This document shows positions 54,620 to 63,650 of a stretch of 64,000 bases of DNA, piece after piece. A program made the translations under genes and the position numbers. The stretch's first letter is position 1. Each line of letters opens with the position of its first letter. The notes beneath the pieces were generated by a model. It did no database searches and was not told the origin of the DNA. It saw only the letters and a program-made list of their open reading frames with translations. This DNA comes from Plasmodiophora brassicae (Eukaryota > Endomyxa > Phytomyxea > Plasmodiophorida > Plasmodiophoridae), in contig JASFAU010000004.1 in assembly GCA_039704465.1 (NCBI GenBank), positions 434,001 to 498,000 of the forward strand, read 5' to 3'.

Positions 54620-55642
54620 ATGAACCACGCTCGGCTCGTGACCAGCATCACCACGCTGATGCTTGCCACGTCAGCGACAGCCTTCGATGAGGCCCGCGCG
54701 TTCTCGTCGTGCGGCCGAGACCGAAAGCTCGTTGCCCTGACGTTCGACGACGGCCCGTTTACGAGTAAGGGCGGGACGGAACGAATCCTGCAACAGCTTC
54801 GAGGCCTGGACATTCCGGCAACATTCTACGTTACGCCGACCGCCATGGGCGACAACGAGCTTGAGCTGGGCAAACGCTGCGACTTGATCAAGAGCCAGGT
54901 CGCCGCAGGACACTCGGTCCAGATGCACAGCTGGGAGCATGCGATGGTCACGCCGGACACGCCGAACGATGCCATCCTGGAAGACATTGCAAGGGTCGGC
55001 AGGTTCCTGCACAAGTGTGGAGCGAGTCCGAGCCAGTACCGGCCCCCGTATGGCGTTCTCACTGCTCGGCAGGCCGACATCGTAGGGCAGGCCGGGTTGA
55101 TCGTCGCCATGTGGAACGTGTCGCCAGGTGACACGGAATCCAAGTCGCTGACGTCGCAGCAGCTTCTCAACCGGGTCATGGATGCGTTCAACAACAACGT
55201 CGGGCTGGGCAACAGCGCCGTCGTCCTGCTGCACGACCACATGTTCGTCCACGACGAGCGCGCCGGCTTCCTGCCCATGGTCTATCATCAGTTCACATCC
55301 ATGGGGTACGAATTCGTCACCGCCGACGAGTGCTACCGCCGTTGCAATCGCCCGATCTGCACGGGCGCGGGCGGGCCGCCCGGCGATCCCGGCGTCTTCG
55401 ACCCGAAGCTGTACGTTGGCAGCATCACCACTGCCGCCGGCACTCGCCCGGTCGACGAGACGCCTGCCCCCACACGCCCGTCCTCGTCCGCCCCGCCCAT
55501 GTTGGCACCCTCGTCTGCCCCGCCCATGTTGCCGCCCTCGTCCGCCCCGCCCATATCGCCGTCCTCGTCCGCCCCGCCCATACTGCCGCTCTGCCTGGCC
55601 GTCGCCGTCATCACACTCACCGTGTTTATATATTCCCAGTGA
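54620..55642 (+). CDS. Secreted CE4 polysaccharide deacetylase, array copy 2
   Basis: Intron-less, 340 residues, highly similar to copies 1 and 3 along the whole catalytic domain. Signal peptide MNHARLVTSITTLMLATSA; motifs LTFDDGPF, HSVQMHSWEH, RPPYG, MWNVSPGDT and VLLHD are intact. It differs from copy 1 mainly in the C-terminal linker, which here is expanded into about four units of an eight-residue repeat (SSAPPMLP and variants) before the hydrophobic tail AVAVITLTVFIYSQ. The upstream region repeats that of copy 1. Same inferred role at the cell surface. Confidence 0.9.
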   Translation: MNHARLVTSITTLMLATSATAFDEARAFSSCGRDRKLVALTFDDGPFTSKGGTERILQQLRGLDIPATFYVTPTAMGDNELELGKRCDLIKSQVAAGHSVQMHSWEHAMVTPDTPNDAILEDIARVGRFLHKCGASPSQYRPPYGVLTARQADIVGQAGLIVAMWNVSPGDTESKSLTSQQLLNRVMDAFNNNVGLGNSAVVLLHDHMFVHDERAGFLPMVYHQFTSMGYEFVTADECYRRCNRPICTGAGGPPGDPGVFDPKLYVGSITTAAGTRPVDETPAPTRPSSSAPPMLAPSSAPPMLPPSSAPPISPSSSAPPILPLCLAVAVITLTVFIYSQ

Positions 55643-56157
55643 GCTATATACATACACCCGCATACAGACTGCCCCGAAGATGCCTTCGCCGCTGACCTTC
55701 GCACGTGCCTATTTGTTGCACTCGTCCGCAGCAGTCGTGCAGATCGGTGCCGCTGTATCGCGTCGGGGAGATGGTGTGTTGCACCCACGTGTGGGTTGTG
55801 TGTAGTTCGCAGTTCGCCGTGTGTGTGTGACGTGGCTGGCGGCCTGTATGTAGCGCGTGCGCGCCACCCGTGCCCCGACCCTTGCTGTACCTATGTAGTG
55901 GCTGCACCGGCCGTTGTCTGGCGCAACCCGTTTCGTGTGTGCGGGTGATCCTTCCGTGCGCCAGCCTGTATTTCGTATTTCGTTGGCAACGGCTCAACGT
56001 GTGACATGTTGGCAGTTGACTCATCGTTTGGATATAGGTTGGGCGGTTCGGTCGTGTGATGCTGACAGAACGATACCACTCTTATTGCACGATCATCAGC
56101 AGCGAACCACCTTTGGATTTCCTTGGCAATCTGTGGGCCCATTAACGCAGACGCACG

Positions 56158-57102
56158 ATGAACCACGTCCGGTTCGTGACGTGCGTCACCACGCTGATGT
56201 TTGTCACGTCAGCGACAGCCTTCGATGGGGCCCGCGCTTTCTCGTCGTGCGGCCGAGACCGAAATCTCATTGCCCTGACGTTCGACGACGGCCCGTTTAC
56301 GGGTAGAGGCGGGACGGAACGAATCCTGCGACAGCTTCAAGGTCTGGGCATTCCGGCAACATTCTACATTACGCCAGCCGCCATGGGCGACGACGACCTT
56401 GAGCTGGGCAGACGCTGCGACCTGATCAGGAGGCAGGTCGCCGACGGGCACTCGGTCCAGATGCACAGCTGGGAGCATAAGATGATCAAGCCCAACACGA
56501 CGAACGATGCCATCGTGAAAGACATTGCAAGGGTCGGCGCGTTCCTGCACAAGTGTGGAGCGAATCCGAATCAGTTTCGGCCCCCGTATGGCGTTCTCAG
56601 TGCTCGGCAGGCCGACCTCCTAGGGCAGGCCGGTTTGGTCGTCGCCATGTGGAACGTGTCGCCAGGTGACACGGAATCCAAGTCGCTGACGTCGCAGCAG
56701 CTTCTCAACCGGGTTATGGATGCGTTCAATAACTACGTCGGGCTAGGCAACAGCGCCGTCGTCCTGCTGCATGACCACATGTTCGTCCACGACGAGCGCG
56801 CCAGTTTTCTGCCCATGGTCCACCGTCAGTTCACATCCATGGGGTACGAATTCGTCACCACCGATGAGTGTTACCGGCGTTGCGACAGCCCGATCTGCAC
56901 GGGCGCGGGCGGCCCGCCCGGCGATCCCGGCGTCTTCGACCCGAAGTTCTACAATGGCAGCACCACCGCCGCCACCGGCACCCGCCCCGCCGACGCAACG
57001 CCTGCCCCCACACGCCTGTCCTCATCCGCCCCACCCATACCGCCGCCCTGGCTGTCCGTCGCCGCGTTCACGCTGACGGTGTTGTTTATATATTCCCAAT
57101 GA
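56158..57102 (+). CDS. Secreted CE4 polysaccharide deacetylase, array copy 3
   Basis: Intron-less, 314 residues. It has signal peptide VTTLMFVTSATAFDGARA, LTFDDGPF, HSVQMHSWEH, RPPYG, MWNVSPGDT and VLLHD. Closer to copy 2 than to copy 1 in the substrate-side loops (HDHMFVHDERA in both). The linker is shortened to one SSSAPPIPP unit before the hydrophobic tail AAFTLTVLFIYSQ. The 510-bp upstream interval does not show the block duplicated before copies 1 and 2, so its regulation may differ; the last 40 bp before the ATG are similar to copy 2. Confidence 0.9.
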   Translation: MNHVRFVTCVTTLMFVTSATAFDGARAFSSCGRDRNLIALTFDDGPFTGRGGTERILRQLQGLGIPATFYITPAAMGDDDLELGRRCDLIRRQVADGHSVQMHSWEHKMIKPNTTNDAIVKDIARVGAFLHKCGANPNQFRPPYGVLSARQADLLGQAGLVVAMWNVSPGDTESKSLTSQQLLNRVMDAFNNYVGLGNSAVVLLHDHMFVHDERASFLPMVHRQFTSMGYEFVTTDECYRRCDSPICTGAGGPPGDPGVFDPKFYNGSTTAATGTRPADATPAPTRLSSSAPPIPPPWLSVAAFTLTVLFIYSQ

Positions 57103-57173
57103 GCGGCACGCACTGCCCCGACGATAAAGTATACATTCACCGCTGCCACTTGCATGTGCCTGTTTTGGTGCTC

Positions 57174-57320
57174 GTCCGCAGCAGTCGTGCAGTTCGTGCA
57201 AGTCGGGACTGTGTTACAGACGGTCCGCAGCAGTCGTGCAGTTCGTGCGAGTCGGGACTGTGTTACAGACGGTCCGCAGCAGTCGTGCAGTTCGTGGAAG
57301 TCGGGGCTGTGTCACAGTCG
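57174..57320 (+). repeat. Tandem repeat, 49-bp period, three copies
   Basis: Units start at 57174, 57223 and 57272 with gtccgcagcagtcgtgcag and end ctgtgttacagacg. The units are nearly identical. The first part of the unit (tcgtccgcagcagtcgtgcag) also occurs once after deacetylase 2 at about 55718. The array sits between deacetylase 3 and the next ATG (57337), and each unit contains an acceptor-like ttacag. Confidence 0.93.
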
Positions 57321-57336
57321 GAGCCGATTCGGCAAA

Positions 57337-58182
57337 ATGGACCATCGTTATGTGAGCCTGCGGGCGACGACGCCGGCGTCGTCGCCCGCCCGACAATGCG
57401 TGCCGACCACGGATCTGGTCGGGCGGGCGCGACCGAGGTATTCGGCATGGCTGCAAGGTGGACCTGTGTGCGCCCGCGCGCGTGTACCGCGCCGCGTTCT
57501 GACGGGGCCGAACGACACAGGTCGCATCTGGATATCCATCCTGATCGCGTTGTCGGTCGCCGTCGCCGCGTTCCTGGCGTTCTTCTTTGCCCCGAGATCC
57601 GTTGAGCTGTCGACCGTACAGATGAACATGGTGGATATACTGCCGTGCCGCGCACGTCCCAACCGGCTCTCACTGTTCGCAACGCCAGGAAATGTTCAAG
57701 TTCCACACCAAGACGCCGTCGATATCCACGAGGATTGTTTCGAAGCTGTCCGTGTCGAACCCGAACTTTGTCCAAGCCCAGGTGCACAGTATCGTCATTA
57801 CCATGGTCTACCTGTGCAAAGAGTGTCGCAACGCAGACGGGTTGAACCTTGGCGAGCGATCCGTCGTGACCGACACGGTGTTCCCGCCGAGGACGCTCTC
57901 GGCAACGGTACACACGCCTGCGTTGCCGTCCTTCGACGTAACCTGAACGCTGTCGTTTAGCTGCCATGGACGCTCAATTTCGAATCGACGTTCGTCGACG
58001 CCAGCAGGTACGCCGACTTCCAACGCGACTTCAACTCGAATTGCACACGCGACGGCATCTACTTCATCCACCCGACCTGCCTGGCGGATGTCTCCTACCT
58101 GGGCATGCGACGGAACGTGTCGTTCCCTGCGCCCCGAACGCGAATCATTTGCGACGACCCTGTCCCGCCCGATGCCATATAA
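57337..58182 (+). CDS. LEA2/TMEM106-like single-pass membrane protein
   Basis: Three exons, 57337-57630, 57689-57907, 57961-58182, all phase 0, give 244 residues. A basic cytosolic N-terminus with RARPRYSAWL leads to one transmembrane helix (WISILIALSVAVAAFLAFFF), then an extracytosolic beta-sandwich-like domain with SVELSTVQMNM, KLSVSNPNFVQAQVHSIVI and a Cys-containing YLCKECRNAD loop. The layout SVxL..VxxxN plus (V/L)xNPN is the pattern of LEA2-domain proteins such as TMEM106 (lysosomal) and plant NDR1. Tentative family call; function unknown. The start lies 17 bp after the 49-bp repeat array. Confidence 0.7.
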
Positions 58183-58232
58183 CACCCGTCACCCGTTGGG
58201 CACCTGGTTACGATGTAGTATGCCGGTTTTAG

Positions 58233-58778
58233 TCAGGCGAATCCTGTCAGGGCGGCGAGCGCCAGCGCCAGCGAGCCTAACCATGACCCGATGCCCGGCG
58301 TTATGGGCGAACTAGACGCTGGCACTGGTTTTGTAGCCGGTTTCTGCTGTGGTGGCGGCGCTGCCGGCGGTGGCAGGCCTGGAGCCATCGCTGTTCGTTT
58401 GCCCAGCAACGAGGCGACGATGTCGAACTTCAGCAGGCCCGGGGCAGCAATTATGAGCGCCATGGGCAGCAGATACTGGCTGTGTGCGGGCGGTCGGAGA
58501 CTGTTGACGTTGAACAGGCAGCGAACGACGCCGAACGCAACGGCCAGCATGCCGCCGACGATCTTCCCGATGATCCAGGCGGGCCCGAACTCGACGAGGA
58601 GCCTGACAACGGCAGGCGACAGGAGCACATGAATGCCGATCAGCAGGAGCACGGTGGCCTGATGGCCAATGGCCGTCACCAGCAGAGCCACGTTGGCCAC
58701 AGCCGCCAACATCGACGACGTTCCTATAACGAGAACGACGTTGATCGCACCCGCGTGTTCGCTCGCCATCAAACCCAT
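58233..58778 (-). CDS. Unknown multi-pass membrane protein (head-to-head partner)
   Basis: An intron-less 181-residue frame from ATG 58778. Four to five hydrophobic helices: INVVLVIGTSSMLAAVANVA, VLLLIGIHVLLSPAVVRLL, IIGKIVGGMLAVAFGVVRCL and LLPMALIIAAPGLLKFDIV, then a Pro-rich spacer (LPPPAAPPPQQ) and a C-terminal hydrophobic tail LALALAALTGFA. No family recognised. Its start codon is only 41 bp from that of the plus-strand gene at 58820. Confidence 0.65.
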   Translation of the reverse strand: MGLMASEHAGAINVVLVIGTSSMLAAVANVALLVTAIGHQATVLLLIGIHVLLSPAVVRLLVEFGPAWIIGKIVGGMLAVAFGVVRCLFNVNSLRPPAHSQYLLPMALIIAAPGLLKFDIVASLLGKRTAMAPGLPPPAAPPPQQKPATKPVPASSSPITPGIGSWLGSLALALAALTGFA

Positions 58779-58819
58779 CAGCCTGGGGAGCGCACTAACA
58801 GCCGTGATCGGCGACGAGA

Positions 58820-59516
58820 ATGGCGACGGCGTTGCTGGCCAGGTCGCTGGCGCTCGTCGACGACTGGGCGACCATCGCGCAGCGTCTGTATGGGCTGTCG
58901 GCGACGTTAAGCGGCCTGTGCCACCGGATCGGGCTGCTGTCGTCCAGCGCAGGTCGGCCGCTGGGTGATTCGTCGTTGCCGGATGCAATCTGACAGTGTG
59001 TGTTTGTGTGGCAGGCGAGAGGTACCTGGGCGATCTGGCCGGCATCGACGGGATCCTGCCGGCGCTCGTCCTGGCGCATGCCGATCAGATCCAGCTGGTC
59101 ACGTCGGTGGTGCATACGACGATCACGGTCGAGTTGCAGGCGTGCTTGACCGGCATGGACGCCTGCCTGTCCCGAGCCGTCACCCAGCGCCTGCCGATCG
59201 ACGCGCAAGCCGACGTCCATACCCTCGGTTCGTCGCGCGAATCGTCATCGTTGTTTTCATTGCCCATCGAAGTCGTGTGCCCAGTGGCCATGTACCAACG
59301 TGAAGCGGTCCGCCTGAGGGCGTCGCTTGCCAAGCTGGTCGACGGTCGCGATCGTCAGGACTGGCGACAGATGCAGAGCGTTGCCGACGGCCTGCCGGAG
59401 ACATCCGTCGACGATCGATACGGTAGGCGGGCGCCGGCTCTGCCCCTGAATAATCGGGCGCTAACTCGTCGTGCGCGCCAGTTGATCGCCTGCGCCTGCG
59501 CCTGGCGTCCTCATAG
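58820..59516 (+). CDS. Unknown helical soluble protein, 191 residues
   Basis: Three exons, 58820-58952, 59015-59422, 59482-59516, sum to 192 codons including the stop. The product is predicted almost all helical, rich in Ala/Leu (ALLARSLALVDDWATIAQRL, ELQACLTGMDACLSRAV, YQREAVRLRASLAKLV) and ends DRLRLRLASS. No signal peptide or membrane segment. No family recognised; small helical subunits of complexes (for example BLOC or Mediator-type) look similar, but there is no evidence. Divergent from the gene ending at 58233. Confidence 0.65.
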
Positions 59517-59830
59517 GTATTCACCTGCCGCTGACGGCTGCGAACGTAATATAATTAGGGTGATGGACGCTTCCCGACGCGGTGCTGGGCGCGACACGTC
59601 ACCACCAGATGTTATCGGTAGTGTGCCAGGCAGATCAGGCAGCGCCCGGGGCGCGGTAGGTTGCCCTGAAGCGATCCGACCAGGTGGCGCGCAGCGTTGG
59701 CGGGCAACGCGTGTGGAGTGGGCGCCATCTGTGAGCACAACGAAGTACTGGCTTGCTGGCGCAACTGATAACAACCTGACGTGTGTCTGTGTAGTGGACT
59801 GATACGAAACGACCGGGGGAAGCGCGGGCG
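59517..59830. other. Convergent intergenic region
   Basis: About 310 bp between the 3' ends of the helical protein and the tyrosinase-like gene. Nothing recognised. Confidence 0.55.
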
Positions 59831-61251
59831 CTAGTACGTATCGACGCGGACGTAGCTGGGGATCTTGCCGTTGGCGACGAGGCTGCTGGACGCGTTGAAC
59901 GCCTTGAACGTGAGGCGGCTGTGGAACGCCTCCAGGTCCCGCCCGTTGCTGATGTTCGCCGGGCTCTGCATCTTGAAGAACGCGAACGTCACGTCGATAA
60001 CGTGGTCCTTGGGGTGCAGATGGCCGGTCGTCCCCATACCAAACAAGCTGACCTGCGCGATGCACGTGCTCTCGACCATGACGTCGATGTGGCCCTGGGC
60101 CTGCGTCGACATGACCTGCGGGACCATCAGCAGGACGTGCGCCTTTGGCGGCAACGCACGTCGTTCCGTCCGGGTCAGGTACCGATCGGCAGTGACCATT
60201 GTCGTCGAGTTCACCACCGTGGTGATCATCGTCGACCGCTGCACCAGCGCCGACCCGTTCGCCAGCATCTGGACGCCCGTCGTTGCTGTGTTCGCCGACA
60301 CCACAGACGGTGCCGACTGCGCCACGACCGGCTGCGATGCAGATGGCGACGTGGCGGCAGGTGGTGTGCGCTTCCTCGCAGCGTCGTCGTCGTCTTCAAC
60401 GGGCGTACGCTGCCAGCCGGACAGGTCACGTACGACGGTCAGGCTGTCGAACGACCCGGTGCCGTCAGTCAGGGTCAGGTTCGCCATGGACGCGTACGAA
60501 ACGTTGGCATGCGTCGTCTGCCACCGGTAGCAGATGCGATCGGTGTTCACGTGGACGGCCCACTGACAAACAGTCAGACCACCGCTCAACGGGACGAACG
60601 CGCAGTCTGCTTACGAAGAGTGGGTCGTAGGCGGCGTAGTCGAGGTCGCCCACTGCGAGATGCAAGCGACGTTAGTGGAATTGCACGGGAATCCTACCCC
60701 ACGAACGTACTGTCGCCGCCGATGCTGGTCTGTACCAGGCACTGAGCGTCTTCAAGAACGGACGAGAAGTCGCCGAAGGTGCCCCGTGACAGCGCCAGGG
60801 CCTCGGCGTCGGCGAGCTGCCCGGTCGGGAACTGGTTCATGATCCTCCGGGTCGTCGTCGTGCCAGCCGAGGCCGGCTTGCGGCCGCCCAGCAACGGGTT
60901 CGGCCAGACGTTGCCGCTCATGTCCGTGTAATTCAGGTCCAGGTAGGCCTGCGGGACCGGGTCACTGGCGCTGTCCCAGAAGGGCATCGTCGTCCCCAGG
61001 GCTTGCTCCATACGCGCCAGCGCCCGACGATTCCACACGAGGCCTGCGGCGGGCCCATCTGGGCTGAACGCGGCATGGTCACCCGCGATCTTCTCGAAGG
61101 CCCCGGTGGCGAGCGCCATCCGCATACGATCCCGGAACATGCACAGCTGGTCGCCGGACATCTCGTTCACGTTCACGCGCGCGTGCATCGTCATCGCCGA
61201 CGTCAGCGCGGCGCCAGCGCACACAATCGTCACGATCCGCCTCATCATCAT
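59831..61251 (-). CDS. Secreted tyrosinase-fold protein lacking most copper ligands
   Basis: Three exons, 61251-60711, 60652-60615, 60562-59831, sum to 436 residues. Signal peptide MMMRRIVTIVCAGAALTSA. The core follows the di-copper tyrosinase plan, with ALARMEQALG and MPFWD (usual FEQAL and PYWDW), IGGDMGDLDYAAYDPLFW and HVNTDRICYRW (usual DPIFFLHH and VDRIW). But the CuA WHR is WNR, the HNxVH of CuB reads AQCLVQ and the final HH is VH, so about five of six His ligands are missing. A C-terminal 200-residue extension with an acidic EDDDD patch, Ser/Thr-rich linker and beta-rich domain (KDHVIDVTFAFFKM) resembles the tyrosinase/PPO C-terminal shield. Probably a non-enzymatic secreted protein. 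Confidence 0.8.
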
Positions 61252-61472
61252 CACGCAGTCGTGTTGTTCGCGTGGCCTGCCCAGACGCAGATCGAATTCG
61301 TTGTGCCGAGGGGGAAGATACAGAGTGCAGCGACGGTGCGCTGCACCGTGACGGCGTCAACTGCAGCTCGCCGCCCCGTGACGGTGTCAACTGCAGCTCG
61401 CTGCTGCGCGTGACGTCATGGCTGCATTCCCCACCACAAAAACCGCGCGACTGCACCAGCGGCTGCTGCCGG
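61252..61472. other. Divergent promoter interval
   Basis: About 220 bp between the diverging tyrosinase-like and glyoxalase II starts. A direct repeat ccgtgacgg(c/t)gtcaactgcagctcg occurs twice at about 61347-61370 and 61375-61400. Confidence 0.7.
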
Positions 61473-62317
61473 ATGATCCGGTCGCAGCGCCTCGTGCAGA
61501 CGGTGCGGGTCAGCGATCGCCTGTCGGTCGGCGTCCTGAAGGTGCTTCGCGACAACTACGCGTACGTGGTGATCGGGGGCGGTGGACGGCACCGCGCCGT
61601 TGTGGATCCCGGCGATCGGATCGACCTGCAGCCGGCGCCGACCGCCATCTGGCTGACGCACCATCACGACGATCATGTCGGCGGCGTCGTCGATCTCGGA
61701 CCCGATATCCCGGTGTGGGCCGCCTTCGCTGGACGCCACGTGCCGTTCCACGTCGAGCATTCCGTACGCGCGGGCCAGACGTTCGCATTCGGTAGTGACG
61801 AGGTCGGTCAAGCGACCAAATGCCAACGGGGTGAACCCCCCTAACGCCCGCTAAGCGCTGCCGCTAGGTTCGCGTGATTGACGTGTCCGGGCACACGATG
61901 GACCACGTCGCGTATTACGTCCCCGGTGCCGTGTTCTGCGGCGACGCCCTGTTCAGTATGGGCTGCGGGCGCGTGTTCGAAGGCAGGCCGGCGGATTCGA
62001 TGGCGGCGCTCCAGCGCCTGGCCTCCCTGCCCGAGGACACGCTCGTCTTCTGCGGCCACGAGTACACGGATCGCAATGCAGAGTTCGCGATGACCGTCAA
62101 TCCGACGAACGAAGCGCTGGCGGAGCGCATCAGTCAGGTTCGCGACCTGCGGCGCAAGGGTCTGCCGACGATCCCGACGACGATCGCCATGGAGAAGGCC
62201 ACGAACCCGTTCCTGCGCACATGGGATAATGAAATTCGAACCAGTCTGAAGCTGGGCAGCGAAGCCAGCGACCTCGCTGTGTTCACCGCCCTCAGAAAAC
62301 GAAGGAACTGGTTCTAA
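61473..62317 (+). CDS. HAGH: Hydroxyacylglutathione hydrolase (glyoxalase II)
   Basis: Two exons, 61473-61802 and 61868-62317, both phase 0, give 259 residues. Metallo-beta-lactamase signature THHHDDHVGG, then SGHTMDHV (His ligand), CGDALFSMGCGRVFEG (bridging Asp) and CGHEYT (His), followed by the C-terminal glutathione-binding region NPFLR near the end. The enzyme hydrolyses S-D-lactoylglutathione to D-lactate in methylglyoxal detoxification. The chosen ATG gives MIRSQRLVQTV, slightly basic, possibly a weak mitochondrial signal. Ends 57 bp from the convergent METTL18 gene. Secure. Confidence 0.95.
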
Positions 62318-62374
62318 CAATGTCACGTGTCACATTTACACCGGCAACGGACTCGTGTACGTCTCCATTTCAGG

Positions 62375-63449
62375 TTATCGTTTCCGTATCTCGACGATCT
62401 CGCGTATGTTTGACTGGCCATCTTCGAGGGTGGCGATCACGGCACCGTGCAGAGCCCCATCCGCCTGATTCACCGTATCGAGGAACGCTTGAACGGAACC
62501 GCCCACCCCAAAGTAGTACCTGCAACGAGGTCAACACGGCGCGACACTTATTCGCGCAAACGGAGACGCACGTCTTGGCGGCCACGAAGGCGATTCCGTC
62601 ACGTTTCAAACAGCGGTCTATCATGCGCACGAGGCTCGGGTACGTGGCCGCTGAATACCTAACCGCACACGCAACCTAATGTCATTTCGTGCATCGGTGC
62701 ACGTCGCGAGTGGATAGAACGTTACAAGGTGTCGCAGGAGAATACCATGTCAAATTGGCCATCGGCACAGGCCGCACTGACAAGCCGGTCGTCGCGCCAG
62801 TCGCCAGCGAGGAAGCGCGCGCCGCGCAAACATCGGTTGGCCGAAGCATTCGGAATCGTCACGTGCTGCAGGACGGACGCATTGAGGTCCTACACGTTGC
62901 GTCAGCTGCCGCGCGATGCCACCACGAGGCGTTCCATCCGAACCTGGAACACAGCGCGAGCAGCTCCATGTGACAACGCGAATATGCCCGGGAGGCCATG
63001 GCCACACCCTAGGTCCATGACCTGCATGCCGGATAGGTCGACAGCATTGGCTTGCAGGTACTGCACTGCAGCAGCAGCAGCAGCAGCAATCAGAAAGGTG
63101 GCACTGTTCCTTGAATGGCAAGGCCAGCAAACCTACCGAGGTCCACCGCGCACTCCCACAACTTGAACCCGCCTTCGTACACGTTTGGAAGCAGGTCAGA
63201 CGCATGCAGCAGCGCCTTCAGCGATGCATACTCGTCGGATAATTGTCGCCTGTCAAAGACGGTCTGGCGAAACTCCCAGCTGGCAACTCGCACGACCTGC
63301 GACGGGGCAGACGTCGACGTCCTATTCGGCGGAGCGACCTCCTCGAAATGCGCCACGAAAGCGCCCGCCGCAGGACTGCCTTGCACGGCCTCTACTCGGT
63401 CGTCGTCGTCGGCGGCGTCACCGAACCCGAACCTGAACGATGACGCCAT
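62375..63449 (-). CDS. METTL18: Histidine protein methyltransferase METTL18/HPM1-like
   Basis: Five exons, 63449-63105, 63060-62944, 62889-62726, 62658-62572, 62519-62375, sum to 285 residues. The pre-domain SDLLPNVYEGGFKLWECAVDL is diagnostic of METTL18/HPM1; then AdoMet motif VMDLGCGHGLPGI, FQDLNASVLQHVTIPN, FDMVFSCDTLY and a KTYYFGVGGSVQAF segment. The human enzyme methylates His245 of RPL3 and yeast HPM1 the same residue. Short N-terminus compared with human (372). An 18-bp GCT repeat lies in the polypyrimidine tract of intron 1. Secure. Confidence 0.93.
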
Positions 63450-63514
63450 GCCGCACCGGCAGACTGCTGCGATCCGTCCTGCAGATTGCGTGGCGCGCGC
63501 GCCCTTGCGCACGC

Positions 63515-63523
63515 TATAAATAG
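63515..63523. promoter_or_regulatory. TATA-like element 66 bp before the METTL18 start
   Basis: tataaatag on the plus strand, read as ctatttata in the direction of METTL18. In a GC-rich surround, and similar to the element at 2198. Confidence 0.4.
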
Positions 63524-63650
63524 AGGAGCGCGACCAGAACCCTGACATGGTCGTGGGCAGCGCCCGGGGATGCGAGAGGTACGATGACAATATTATAGGT
63601 GGTAGGCAGCGGCGTTCACCAGCCTGCTCGAGGTACTGGAACACCGGGGA

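Noticed and set aside
57154..57336. A cysteine-rich secreted repeat protein encoded by the 49-bp array
   Set aside because: 49 is not a multiple of three, so each unit changes frame; no signal peptide is joined to it.
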